Source: Trachelipus rathkii (taxonomy: Eukaryota > Arthropoda > Malacostraca > Isopoda > Trachelipodidae). Taken from it: a stretch of 32,500 nt of DNA. A model generated the notes under the pieces. It saw only the letters and a list, made by a program, of their open reading frames with translations, made no database searches and was not told the origin of the DNA. The stretch is from positions 1 through 32,500 of the forward strand of contig JABUQX010126097.1 in assembly GCA_015478945.1 (NCBI GenBank), written 5' to 3'. Positions 23,150-32,500 of this stretch are shown in pieces; positions within the stretch are counted from its first letter, which is position 1; the number at the start of each line of letters is the position of its first letter. The translations under genes and the position numbers were made by a program.

Positions 23150-24345
23150 TTATATTCTCTTTTTATCCCTGCACCTTCTCTCACTCAACAAGATCAATTT
23201 CGAAATTAGTCTTTTTAAGACTGTTGTATTCAGACTGCTTTTGTCTTTGTTTATTTTTACATCTACTATTCTTCCTCTATCTGAATCTTTATACACCTTT
23301 AAAATTCTTCCTAAATTCCACATGTTTCTAGGCTTCATATCATCTATTAAAAGAACTAAATCACCTTCTTTGTGTGATTCTCTTTCTGTTATCCATTTAC
23401 TTCTTTTCTACAGTAAAGGCAAATATTCTTTAATCCATCTTTTCCAAAATAAATCTGCAAGATATTGTACTTGTTTCCATCTTCTATATAAGTAACGATC
23501 TTTATCCTGGAATAATCCTGAAGAAAATGTTATGCTGCCTTTAAGTGTCAATAGATGATTTGGTGTCAAAGCTTTTAAATTTTCTAAGTCATTGGTAACT
23601 TCTATTATTGGACGGTTGTTTATGATGAACTCAATTTCATAAAATAAGGTATTCAAATTGTTATCTGTCAACCTAATTGGCTGTTCTGAGGGTGAAGCTT
23701 GTAATATATTTCTTAAAGTTCTAACGTGTCTTTCAAAATGATCTCCTTTGTGGGAAGCATAAAGTTGCTGGAATATCCACTCTATTTCTTTTTGCTTAAA
23801 TATTTTGCTCACTTGTTTGTTATTCCAATTTTTTAATATGATCTTTTAATTCTTTATTTGCTTTCACAAAATTGGTTCCTTATCAGATAGGATCAATTTT
23901 ACATTACCTCTTCTACTTATAACCTTCTAAGAGCATTGATAAAGGCATCAGTATCCAATGAATACAATATTTCTAAATGTATTGCTCAGTTACTTAAACA
24001 TGAAAATATTATTCTACACGTTTTTTCTCTAACTTTACCTCTCCTTCTTACAACTGAAAATGAACCAAATGCATCTATGCCTATATTTGCAAAAGGAGGA
24101 ATGTCACTTTGAAGTCTATCAGTGGGAAAATTTTTCATCAATTGTTTACTTGGTCTCCCATGAAGCTTTCTACAAATTATGCATTCTTTAAGAATTTTTT
24201 TTAATAATTCTTCTTACACTACATGTCTCCCAATATATTTAAAACTGTTTGTTTTCCTAAATGCCCATTAATTCTATAAAAATGCCTTATAATAAGTACT
24301 GTGACATGATGTTTATTTGGCAAAATGATTGGATGTTTAAACTCA
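23150..24345 (-). pseudogene. BEL/Pao integrase, broken
   Basis: The integrase inserts the retrotransposon DNA copy into the chromosome. The zinc-binding region shows an IRHFYRINGH word and a CIIC pair at 24172-24183. The DDE core shows Asp in GIDAFG (24073-24075), Asp in LILSD (23882-23884) and Glu in HFER (23732-23734), so all three catalytic acids remain. The C-terminal part has the BEL/Pao signatures LTPNHLLTLKG, WKQVQYLADLFWKRWIKEYL and, near 23250-23370, the DUF5641-like GDLVLLIDD and WNLGRILKVY words. Breaks: an in-frame TAG at 23408-23410 where relatives usually have Gln, TGA at 23986, TAG at 24219, and frameshifts near 23830, 23880, 23920 and 24345. The frame ends in the region of 23150. 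Confidence 0.92.
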
Positions 24346-24699
24346 TGGTACATTCAAGTTTTCTTTCCTCCCACCTATTCTTAAGATTTCCTCATTATCT
24401 AAAAATCGCAGGAATTTTGATAAAACATGTGTTTTTGGTAAAATCTCTTTCTTTTTTATTTTATATTTTATGTCATGGAACATTATTTTGCACATATCTA
24501 TATATATTGCTTTTTCTGAATTTTTTAAATATGTGATTGCCAAAGGACCTTTATTCCACTATTTCTTATGCAGACCTTTTTAACTCTTTAAATCCAAGCT
24601 ACTTTCACTTTTAGTTTCATCCAGCCTGAAACAGAATGTAACAGTTTATCTGTTGCATTTTCTTGTAATTTTATGGACATGACAGGTTCATTTTTTATA
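24346..24699 (-). pseudogene. BEL/Pao RNase H-integrase linker
   Basis: The stretch keeps the FLDNEEILRIGGRKENL word that precedes the integrase zinc region in BEL/Pao pol, and upstream of it an SGWMKLKVKVAW stretch corresponding to the usual RFSSWxRLxRxxAW segment. The frame breaks at a TGA at 24343-24345, where one base appears to be missing before the next recognisable words. Confidence 0.75.
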
Positions 24700-25311
24700 A
24701 TTTCCTCATTGTCATCATTTAATTTATGTTCCATATTTTGCTGTGGCAAATGATCTTTATCTTGATATAAAAATTCTGGACCATTACTCTATTCTTTGGT
24801 GTTCAAAAACTCATCAACAGATAAACCTTAATTTGCAATATCTGTTATATTCAACTTTCCTGGTACATAATTCCATTGACTTTTATTTGTTTGTGACCTT
24901 ATGTAAGACACTCAATTATGAACAAATCTCTTAAATTTCTTTGACTCATTTTTTTATGTATTGTAGAACAATGTAGCTATCAACCCAAAAAAATTCTTTG
25001 CTTATGTTCATATTTAACTCAGCTTTTAAAGTTTGGTGGATGGTAACAGCAAGTTTTGCTCAACAAATCTCTATTCTAGGGATGGTTAACATCAAATTTT
25101 TGTTTGATGGTATTAATCTAGTCTTAGATAATACAAAAGAACAATTAACTTTGCCATTCTCTCCTACAAATCTTATGTATACTACTGCTGCATAAGCAAC
25201 TTGTGATCCGTCTGAAAAATAATGCAGTTCAATACTTTTATATTTTAAACAATTTGGATTATATGGCCCTGGTATTTGAAAATCATTCAACTTATGAATG
25301 TTATTTAGCAA
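24700..25311 (-). pseudogene. BEL/Pao RNase H domain, broken
   Basis: RNase H removes the RNA strand of the RNA:DNA hybrid during reverse transcription. Visible signatures in order are the ELHYFSDGSQVAYAAVVYIR start, with its first catalytic Asp, LTIPRIEI with the Glu, FFWVDSYIVLQYI with the next Asp at 24979-24981, then QWNYVPGKLNITDIA and LSVDEFLNTKEW-like words and NGPEFL. Breaks: an in-frame TGA at 25060-25062 just after the RIEI word, and a frameshift near 24950 in a run of seven A (minus) where six would keep the frame; further breaks follow toward 24780. Confidence 0.85.
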
Positions 25312-25327
25312 TTTTATATAACCTTTT

Positions 25328-25736
25328 TTATATCTGTTGGGATTTCCTCATCTTCCTCTTTTTATCACATAATGTTTGAAATATTTTCCTTGCTGTTACT
25401 AGTATTGGACTTATTATACCTAATGGGTCATATATGGAAATTATGCAACTAAGAATGCCTCTCTTGGTTAGTTCCTTATTCTCTATATCTACTCTAGCTT
25501 TTATAAGATCATTTACTGGATTCCAATTCAAACATAGTGCTTTTTTTAAGGCAGTATTTCCAAGGGTAAATTTATCTCTTTAAATTCTTTACTCAAGTCC
25601 TCATTATCAATATTTTCTCTAAGACTTCTTGAATTACTTGCAACACCATGCAGTTTGAATCCACTAATCTTTAAAATTTATTTAACCTCATTATAACTGT
25701 TATAGCTTCTTTTTCTGATTTTACAGACTTTAAGCA
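25328..25736 (-). pseudogene. BEL/Pao RT thumb/connection region, broken
   Basis: This region joins the reverse transcriptase palm to RNase H. It keeps words typical of BEL/Pao: GFKLHGVASNS, CLNWNPVNDLIKARVDI, then LTKRGILSCIISIYDPLGII and PILVTARKIFQTLC. The frame is shifted near 25680 (a short A/T run) and near 25575. The open part 25328-25531 starts at a non-ATG codon, consistent with an internal pol fragment. Confidence 0.85.
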
Positions 25737-26130
25737 ATCATCTACATAAAATTTCTATGAATAGTAGCTTTTGCTATATCACTTAACTTTACTACTCCTT
25801 GTATCTTGTTTGTAGTCTTTTTCAAAACATAATTTGCTATTGAGGGGGAACTTACACTGCCAAATATGTGCACTTTGACTCTATATTCTTCTGGTGCTTT
25901 CTCTAAATTTTCATTTGGAAACCATAAGAAGCTAAATAGTTCTTTGTCTTCTTTAAGTACTTGTATTTGATAAAAAATCTGTTTAATATCTGCTATAAAT
26001 GCATATTTCTCTTGCCTAAACCTTAAAAGTATGCCTTGTAAGTTAGAAATGAAGTCAGGACCTGTCAATAGACTATTATTTAAAAAATGTCATTGTATGG
26101 TAAAGCAGCATTAAATACTACCCTTAATTT
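25737..26130 (-). pseudogene. BEL/Pao reverse transcriptase palm, broken
   Basis: The reverse transcriptase copies the element RNA into DNA. The first catalytic Asp lies in FIADIKQIFYQI (Asp codon 25988-25990), followed by LFSFLWFP, YRVKVHIFGSVSSPSIANYV and, at 25737-25748, the YVDD catalytic motif. YVDD is out of phase with the upstream part: a run of four T where five would keep the frame puts a TAG at 25742-25744. A second shift lies in the T6 run at 26082-26087 (minus strand), between the KLRVVF and SLLTGPDF words. All catalytic acids are therefore present but split among frames. Confidence 0.92.
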
Positions 26131-26484
26131 TTATTTTTGAAGATGAATGACATTGTGGTGCGTTAAATAAAACCTCTCAGTATTTAAAAGTTCATCCATC
26201 AATACCTTTTCAGCAAAATTGAGTTCTGACATCTCATCTATATTCTTATCATATTTTGCAATATATTCTATATCTTTCAAAAATTTATTTCTCAATGAAA
26301 ATAGTCTAGCTAAAGCCTGGCTTTTATTATTGGGAAATTGTGGGTTCTCACTTTTAAATGGTAACCCTACCTGAAATTTACCTGTGGTTGTTCTCTGCAA
26401 TGTATTTTCAACCCTTTCTTTCCATTTTATATCCTCAACACTTTCACAAATTTGTTCTGAATTCTTTTCAAAAAAATCTCTCAA
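26131..26484 (-). pseudogene. BEL/Pao pol region upstream of RT
   Basis: A 117-codon open piece matching the pol segment between protease and RT fingers in BEL/Pao: FQVGLPFK, then SQALARLFSLRNKFLKD, a helix-rich stretch, and FYLTHHNVIHLQK, corresponding to the family's YYLPHHAV word. It ends at an in-frame TAA at 26131-26133, after which KLRVVF continues in the same frame, so a single nonsense change separates it from the RT. Upstream, weak frame-shifted coding continues to about 26560; protease and gag were not found. Confidence 0.82.
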
Positions 26485-26560
26485 ACAATACTTTTCAAGT
26501 AAATTTTCACATTTTTCTTAAATTTGAGTTCTGTGGCATCTTAGGCTCATAATTGCTGGA

Positions 26561-26862
26561 AACCCTCCTTCACAGAAAAATTTGAATTAAATTAATGAAG
26601 AAAGAATAAAAGAGGGATCTTTCAAATATAGTTGGTTTTATAAATTTTACTAAAAAAACTCTACAACTATTTAATGAATATAATAGGGGGTATTATTAAT
26701 CATTTAAAAAATTTATTTTATATAAACAAATGGTGAGAGAAGTCCTCTTTATAGTAGCTGATGTTCTTCCCTCTTCTGTGGAACACTAATACCAATTCTA
26801 CTATCTGTTTTAGGAACCAATAAACCATCTGAAAAGATCGAACTTTTTTAGGTTCCTGTTTC
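26561..26862. other. DNA between BEL remnant and (ATT)n array
   Basis: About 300 bp where the rest of the BEL element would be expected. I see no protease motif, no gag zinc knuckle and no copy of the candidate LTR. On the minus strand a short open stretch near 26780-26830 reads as a basic/polar peptide with no family signature. Confidence 0.45.
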
Positions 26863-26966
<104 letters not shown>

Positions 26967-27373
26967 GAAGCTGATATAATTTTTTTTAAATAATAATAAT
27001 AATTGCGGTTTGGTTACCAAATTTATTCATTATGTTAATTATTATTATTATTTAACTAATATTATAATTATTTATAAATTATTCATATTATTATTAATTA
27101 TTATTATTATTATTATTAATTATAAGAGCAGATGATTAATTTTTTTTAAATAATAATATAATAATAATAATGAATATAAAATAAGTAATATAATAATAGA
27201 AAAGTGGGAGAATAATATATCATAATATAATAAAATACAATAATAATATAATAATAATAATAATAAAATAATAATAATAAATAACAAAATAATGATAATC
27301 ATAATAATAATAATATTACTATAATATTTTATTCAAAGAACTTATTTTTATCTTGTGTTTATAAGAAAAATTA
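26967..27373. repeat. AT-rich low-complexity with a short direct duplication
   Basis: Mostly ATT/AAT words and A/T runs. GATATAATTTTTTTTAAATA near 26973 and GATTAATTTTTTTTAAATAA near 27134 are near copies in the same orientation, each followed by an AATAATA stretch. The Ile/Leu/Tyr-only frames here are artefacts. Confidence 0.7.
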
Positions 27374-27491
<118 letters not shown>

Positions 27492-27601
27492 ATAATAATG
27501 TATAAAAATACAGTAAGAAAAATAATGGTAATGAGTACATTATTATAAATAATTTATAATAATAAATAATAATAATAAAATAATAAATAATAATAATAAT
27601 A

Positions 27602-27646
<45 letters not shown>

Positions 27647-27650
27647 GGAC

Positions 27651-28190
27651 GTCGAGAAATTAAAAATAAAGATGGCGCTGGAACCACGTGTTGTTAAGTG
27701 TAAGTACGATGGATAAAATAAAATGTACATATCCATATTAGAGAAAATCGCTTCGGCTATACTTTAAGAGGGATACCTCTCAACGCAGTTGAAATCATTT
27801 CCAAACAGTTTGCAGTACTGAAGTGTCAAATAGGTTTCCTCTCCAAAGGCTGGGGCATTTCATACCGAAATTATGGAATAGGAGGATATGCTTGATATAT
27901 TGACCTCAACTCCATGCGAATAAAAATTTCTGGCAAGAAGCTCCGCCGTCTTCTCAAGGTTGGTTTAGAAATAAAAATGAGGCGCCTTGTGTCTTTGAGG
28001 ACGATGGAATTGAAATTGAGTTGACGAACACTAGCATAACACCGTGTATCACGAAATCGTGTCCTGTGAAAGGAGAACAGAGGAAATGTGTTATATTTTG
28101 GAATTTAAAAACTCGAAGTATTAAAGATAATGAGTTGAGATAAAAAGATAAATTAGCATGACAAATGAATTTATAGTTAGAGTGGCAAGA
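27651..28190. other. Unique DNA between microsatellites, no gene
   Basis: A GC-balanced stretch of about 540 bp. It includes a short ATG-led frame at 27671 that stops after 14 codons. I recognise no domain on either strand. Sequence complexity is higher than in the flanks, so it may be a fragment of host unique DNA or of an unrecognised element. Confidence 0.45.
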
Positions 28191-28197
28191 GATTTTA

Positions 28198-28724
28198 AGC
28201 CAACTTCTTATATATATATATATATATTATATATAATTATGATATATATATATATAATATATTATTATATATATTATATATATATATATATAATATATAT
28301 AAATATATATATATACTATATATATATATATTATATAATAATATAAATATACAAGATTTATATATATATATAATCACATTGGGAGTCGCCAGCTTTCAAG
28401 CTAGGGGGGCAGCTTAAAATTTATAGAGCTTTTATATATTAATAATTATAATATATATATATATATATAATATATATATATATAAAATATACTGACTTCT
28501 GATATATAATTATATATAATATCTATATTATATATATATATAAATATATATATTTATAGCATAATATATATATATATATAACACATATATATAATATATA
28601 TAGTATATATATATATATATATATATAATCTATATATATATATAATATATAATATATATATATATATATATAATATTATATATATATATATATTATATAT
28701 ATATATTATAATATATAAATATAA

Positions 28725-28807
<83 letters not shown>

Positions 28808-28814
28808 TAGATAC

Positions 28815-28854
<40 letters not shown>

Positions 28855-28865
28855 ATTATATATAT

Positions 28866-28908
<43 letters not shown>

Positions 28909-29035
28909 AATATATTATATATGTATATATATATATATATATATAATATATATATATATATATAATATATGATATTAATATATTATATATATATATATAT
29001 TATATATATAATATAATATTATAAATATATATAGA
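28198..29035. repeat. TA microsatellite with a small non-repeat island
   Basis: Imperfect TA repeat throughout except for about 60 bp at 28373-28435 (GGGAGTCGCCAGCTTTCAAG, then CTAGGGGGGCAGCTT). The island interrupts the repeat cleanly on both sides. Just left of the hAT remnant. Confidence 0.88.
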
Positions 29036-29263
29036 AAGTAAGACACAATATAAATACTAAGAACATTTGTATAAATCACGTAAATTAATTATATTTAAAA
29101 AAAAATTATTTTATTAAAACAATAGAATTTCAAATACAATATGCCAATGATAGGAAATCACAATATACTGAAGTAGCTGAAAATTGATATTTATTACAAA
29201 AAAGTAGTATTTCCTTGGGGTCAAAAAGAACAGAAATTTATCACTACTGTTGCAATAAAATAA
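29036..29263. other. Left flank of hAT remnant
   Basis: AT-rich sequence between the TA block and the end of the hAT coding region. It should contain the 3' terminal inverted repeat if the element is complete; none could be matched by eye to the other side. Confidence 0.4.
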
Positions 29264-29452
29264 TTATGAATGGTCAAACCAAAATTTTATGTGTACACTC
29301 ATCATAGCCCAGTCAGTTTTCAGCCCGTCCGTCTTCCATAGACTTCGAAGCCAAGTCTTGAGATCCTTTTTTCGAGAGTCAAACTTGAAAGAGTGTTCTA
29401 CTGTTTGGTGTACATGGCTGGGCGAGTAGTTCATCAAAGCCTCTTCGGTCAC
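29264..29452 (-). pseudogene. hAT C-terminal dimerisation domain fragment
   Basis: The family signature here is (E)RSFSxLKLIKTYLRSTMxQxRLxxLAxLSI. The frame keeps EHSF at residues 19-22, then LKTWLRS, and LKTDWAMMSVH near its end, in correct spacing. This domain mediates transposase multimerisation and contains part of the active site. The upstream stretch 29453-29914 should hold the rest of the helical region but is broken by many stops. Confidence 0.72.
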
Positions 29453-29914
29453 GAAATAAAGGGTGTCAGTCTCCTAAACAGGAATTTGGAGACAACAGAG
29501 CTTTAGTTCTTCACACTAGGTTTCTCTTGTCCTCCAAATTTTCGTACCAAAGTGTCTAGGCTCTTCTTCTATGCATCTAAGTGGTAAAAAATAAATAAAG
29601 AAGCTGTCTTTTCTTTAACTCATCGTATTGTTTTTGAGTGCCGATTGTGGAGAAGGAGGTAAACGAAATTCAATTGCATAAGCAAGTGTATTTTCAGTAG
29701 AAAACTGTAATTCCAAAAGAAGAGGTTTTAGAATCTAGATACGGAGTTATTAATGATCTTCTACAGCAACTCATGGATTTTGGTTTCTGATGGTGTGCTG
29801 CGGCTTGCTGCTGCCCTACCTTGAAAAAAGTCCGTGGTAATATTCAGGATCAAGTCTCAGGTTGCGTCGCGATTGAAATTATCTTCTTTTAACAAAACTC
29901 ATACGTGATTTTCT

Positions 29915-30322
29915 TCAACTTTTCCGATGGCTTCTCACCATTTCCACAATGGGTGAATGTGCTGCTAGGTTTTGAAACTGGATATGCTCAGTCTTGGATT
30001 CGGAGAGCATTAACAAACTGGCTAAAAACATCGCAGAGTTAACTGTCGCGATCAATATTATAGCCATGATAAATGACGACATACATGCCGCTGAATGCAG
30101 CTGAATAGCGGAATTTCCTGAAGCGGTATTTCCCTTCATGCGAAAAGGAATTTCTAACGCCTGCATCATCGTACAAGTGCTCTTTAAATACTTCTGATGC
30201 ACTTGTGTTTTAGCATACCATCTGGTTATGGCCATAGGCTTGTGAATGTTTGGGCATTTAATTTTCTTTTCAAGACGGACTCGCGAAAAAAAAAGTGAAT
30301 ATATGTCCTTTATATCTCCCAT
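29915..30322 (-). pseudogene. hAT transposase central region (TRW)
   Basis: A 135-codon open piece. Residues 2-20 (GDIKDIYSLFFSRVRLEKK) match the VRNsxxxIxDIYSFFSxSxKRxExL segment of ZMYM-type transposases; residues 32-39 (ITRWYAKT) carry the hallmark TRW (30218-30226), followed by LKSTCTMMQALEI. The next part, SAACMSSFIMAIILIATVNS and then SESKTEHIQFQNLAAHSP, aligns with the helices that follow (AxxxxxFEFxxxLxxWxxxLxxxNxxSKxLQ). The N-terminal word IRNTV lies just upstream in another frame, so one base is missing near 30320. Confidence 0.75.
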
Positions 30323-30339
30323 ACAGTATTGCGGATTTC

Positions 30340-30790
30340 AGGTATTGTATTCAAATTCATTTACTACTAGATTTTGTATGAAGACAATAAAAGAACAATG
30401 CCTTTTGTAATACTTTTTCCGCAATATTGTTGACAGCCTCCTTGTTTTGCGCAGACATCGTAGAGAAACAGCCCATCGGAAACCCAAGCCCAACGCATTT
30501 CCGGGATTCAGTTCTTCTGTTCGTGGACAGAAATTGTCAAGTGCTTCCGCAATACGGTTTTTGTGTCACGCGCTTTCGTTCTACAAAAGCCAATAAATTC
30601 CCTTGATCTTCATCGGACTCTTTTGGATACCTATGGAAATTGTGTCCTCTTCTAGAAATATCTAGCGTTCAATCTGCTGAGGAAGCTATACGCCCGAGCT
30701 TCCTTACCTTATTAACGATCCATTTCCACAATAGATAAATGAGCTCATTCTGAATCTGAAATCTGATTGTCATGTGGCTAGATTCTTCCC
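30340..30790 (-). pseudogene. hAT DUF4371-like catalytic region, broken
   Basis: QNELIYLLWKWIVNKVRK (about 30700-30752) matches the QNELIxLLGxxIxxxI helix of DUF4371. Just after it SAD, an in-frame TGA at 30669-30671, and TLDIS reproduce the family's SADxTxDIS word; the first catalytic Asp (30672-30674) is present. Further on, SDG and, in another frame from 30456, MSAQNKEAVNNIAEKV and FFYCLH correspond to the DGAxxMSGxxxGVQ and xHCxxH segments. At least one nonsense codon and two frameshifts separate these pieces. Confidence 0.68.
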
Positions 30791-31199
30791 CCCTCTTCAA
30801 AATGGTTTTAATGACTGGATCTCCGGACATCTATCGTAAGCGCAACAAATCTTGCAAACACTCCCTCGATCAGAGCTCCCTCCAATAGCGTAAAATTGGC
30901 GCGTACCCAAGCAAAATGTCACAATGAATAATTATTGAGGATAATCATTTTTTTTATTGTCTTCCTATGATTTTCTTAGAATGGCTGGTAATTGAATGTC
31001 TAATGCCTGGCCACGTCCTGTAGGAACAAGTATTGAGCTTAAATCAGCAGTTTTTATGTCACTCTGTGTTGTATGGCCCTTACAAACCGCATGAAACACC
31101 TTTATATTTAGTGAAAGGTCTATTTTTAAGAGCCTAGGACCCTCTGACCGAACTTAATTTGGTGGAAAGAAATTAAAAATACAAAAAACTTGCTAAAAG

Positions 31200-31614
31200 C
31201 CTCTTTAGGGTGCCTGGAGTCATTCAGCCAAGGTGAACTAATTCCTCCAACCATTTCATAATTGAATTCTCTGAAGTGGTAGCACTTTCAAAAATTATTG
31301 GTCTATAGGTGACATCCAACGACTTTTTCAGTAACTTGTTTTCATTTTCCTCAGTCGAATTCATAAATACAATGTTCAACGGTATTACCAAATGTCTTTT
31401 CCGGACTGTCATCTATCTGAAACGCAGCTTCGAAATCCGTGGACCCATCATCTTGGACTCGTCAAGGGTGCTGGTTCCTGGGGTGGGTTTTCATCAGGCG
31501 AAATATTGCGAATAGGAGGGATTACCTCTTGTGTACGTCTTAGTTGACTTTACTTGGTACCTTCTTCTTGTTTCCCCGCTATCCATTTGCATTCTTCTGA
31601 GTTCCTCCTTTTCA
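31200..31614 (-). pseudogene. hAT N-terminal region, broken
   Basis: Minus-strand sequence from about 31614 reads a KGGTQKNANG-type basic start, resembling the KKSGAQxRKxKK start of ZMYM-type transposases, then a stretch rich in Pro (KTHPRNQHP), and an acidic segment DFEAAFQIDDSPEKTFGNT. A 62-codon frame at 31224-31412 overlaps it in another phase. A TTF-type zinc finger would be expected next, but I could not identify its cysteines with confidence. Confidence 0.45.
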
Positions 31615-31632
31615 AAATTTACTGCAAACAAT

Positions 31633-31655
31633 ATATACTATAATTATATATATCT

Positions 31656-31692
<37 letters not shown>

Positions 31693-31735
31693 ATATATAT
31701 AATATATAATATATATATATCATAATATATATAAT

Positions 31736-31770
<35 letters not shown>

Positions 31771-31870
31771 TAATATTATTAGTAATATATATATTAATAA
31801 TATATATATATATAATATAATATATTATATAATATATATATAATATATATATTTATATATTATTATTTTT
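31633..31870. repeat. TA microsatellite block
   Basis: About 240 bp of imperfect TA repeat between the hAT remnant and the inverted SINE pair. Confidence 0.88.
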
Positions 31871-31913
31871 AAATATTGCATACATCGCAAATTTATTATT
31901 TACGATCTTTAGA

Positions 31914-32036
31914 CAAAGAACCATAAAGTGGAGGTCATAGAATTACTGCCTTTCTCCGGGATTGAACCACCGGCGGTGTTGCGAAATGAGGACAATATGC
32001 TCGGATCTTACTGAACTCGAGCTAATCCCCCAACCC
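31914..32036 (-). mobile_element. tRNA-derived SINE-like unit, left arm (minus)
   Basis: Read on the minus strand from the centre outwards: GGGGGATTAGCTCGAG (5' end and A-box-like TAGCTCGAG), GAGCATATTGTCCTC, then the B-box-like GGTGGTTCAATCCCGG, then AGAAAGGCAGTAATTCTATG and a short tail ending in TTTG. The 5' GGGGGATTAGCTC is the classic opening of several tRNA genes, such as Ala-type. A 6-8-base insertion in the D loop rules out a working tRNA. It forms the left arm of a near-perfect palindrome. Confidence 0.68.
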
Positions 32037-32038
32037 AA

Positions 32039-32156
32039 GGGTTGGGGATTAGTCAGTCGCAAAACCATCGAGCATATTGTACTCATTCGCAACACGCGGT
32101 GGTTCAAACCCGGAGAAGGCAGTTATTTCTTTACCTTCCCACTTTACTGTTCTTTG
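32039..32156 (+). mobile_element. tRNA-derived SINE-like unit, right arm (plus)
   Basis: Same unit as the left arm, on the plus strand: GGGTTGGGGATTAGTCAGTC, GAGCATATTGTACTC, ATTCGCAACACGCGGTGG, then the B box GGTTCAAACCC (about 32101-32111), GGAGAAGGCAGTTATTTC, and TACTGTTCTTTG at the end. The two arms differ by small indels and substitutions and abut with only AA between them (32037-32038). No poly(A) tail; both outer ends give way to TA repeat within 50 bp. Confidence 0.68.
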
Positions 32157-32159
32157 TTT

Positions 32160-32193
32160 AAGATAATATATATATTATGATATATATATATAG

Positions 32194-32230
<37 letters not shown>

Positions 32231-32500
32231 CATATATATATATATATATATATATAATAAATATATAGTATATATATTATTAATATATAATATATATATA
32301 TAATATATATATTATATATATATATATATACTATATATAATATATATATAATATTATTATCTATATAATATATATATATATAATATAAATAAATATATAT
32401 ATATATATATATATATTAATATATACTTATAATATATATATTATAATATAGTATATATAATATTATATATATATAAATATATAATATATAGATGATATAA
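32160..32500. repeat. TA microsatellite block
   Basis: Imperfect TA repeat running off the right edge of the window. Confidence 0.9.

Larger units (their letters stand above)
22698..26560 (-). mobile_element. BEL/Pao LTR retrotransposon remnant
   Basis: Read on the minus strand, the order is pol N-terminal region, reverse transcriptase, RNase H, integrase and the DUF5641-type integrase tail, followed by a candidate 3' LTR. This order and the domain words match BEL/Pao pol rather than Gypsy or Copia. Gag and protease were not found, and the coding homology fades at about 26560, some 300 bp from a long (ATT)n array, so the element appears 5'-truncated. It is interrupted by several stops and about ten frameshifts and cannot encode an intact polyprotein as written. 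Confidence 0.9.
29264..31610 (-). mobile_element. hAT transposon remnant, ZMYM/DUF4371 type
   Basis: Four separate stretches match, in the right order on the minus strand, the parts of a ZMYM1-like hAT transposase: a basic N-terminal end, a DUF4371-like catalytic region, the central TRW helical region, and the C-terminal dimerisation domain. The total of about 2.35 kb is close to the usual coding length of such single-ORF elements. Stops and frameshifts break every part, so it is dead. TA microsatellites lie on both sides (28198-29035 and 31633-31870). Terminal inverted repeats and the 8-bp target duplication typical of hAT were not found. Confidence 0.78.

Noticed and set aside
28158..28346. 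Plus-strand frame ending in a long Ile/Tyr stretch
   Set aside because: It runs into TA microsatellite; the non-repeat part is under 20 codons and shows no domain.

Overview
This window looks like AT-rich nuclear DNA from an invertebrate animal. The evidence is long (TA)n and (ATT)n/(AAT)n microsatellites, tRNA-headed SINE-like elements with poly(A) tails, a BEL/Pao LTR-retrotransposon pol and a ZMYM/DUF4371-type hAT transposase. BEL/Pao elements are known only from animals. I found no bacterial gene organisation, no CRISPR array, no canonical tRNA or rRNA gene and no convincing host protein-coding gene. An arthropod such as a copepod would fit, but I cannot establish the taxon from this sequence alone.

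Layout. 1-1778: TA microsatellite, unique AT-rich DNA, and a tRNA-derived SINE with a 28-nt poly(A) tail (1091-1284) running into more TA repeat. 1880-4525: about 19 degenerate copies of a roughly 139-bp composite satellite, in which an AT-rich module alternates with a GC-rich CCGGCTC/CCGGATC hexamer module. 4526-6625: gene-less DNA with three small tandem duplications and a TA block. 6626-10140: a gene-less tract with a strong G-over-C strand skew. 10141-17600: AT-rich non-coding DNA with a possible LINE fragment, a SINE-like tRNA head and an almost pure A/T tract. 17601-19570: a structured poly(A)-tailed retroposon-like segment, then a GC-rich island carrying a broken basic reading frame on the minus strand. 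19575-22690: AT-rich DNA with no recognised gene.

22698-26560 is a BEL/Pao remnant on the minus strand. It keeps reverse transcriptase, RNase H and integrase pieces with most catalytic residues recognisable, but carries many frameshifts and stops; gag, protease and the 5' LTR are not seen. 26863-27650 holds opposed (ATT)n and (AAT)n arrays. 29264-31610 is a broken hAT transposase on the minus strand, with TA microsatellite on both sides. 31914-32156 is a near-perfect head-to-head inverted pair of tRNA-derived SINE-like units, again set in TA repeats.

No genes act together here; the content is mobile-element debris and simple repeats. The items most worth a second look are the inverted SINE dimer, the composite satellite, the 3.5-kb skewed tract, the minus-strand reading frame in the GC island, and the clustering of BEL frameshifts at A/T homopolymers, which raises the question of assembly error versus decay.
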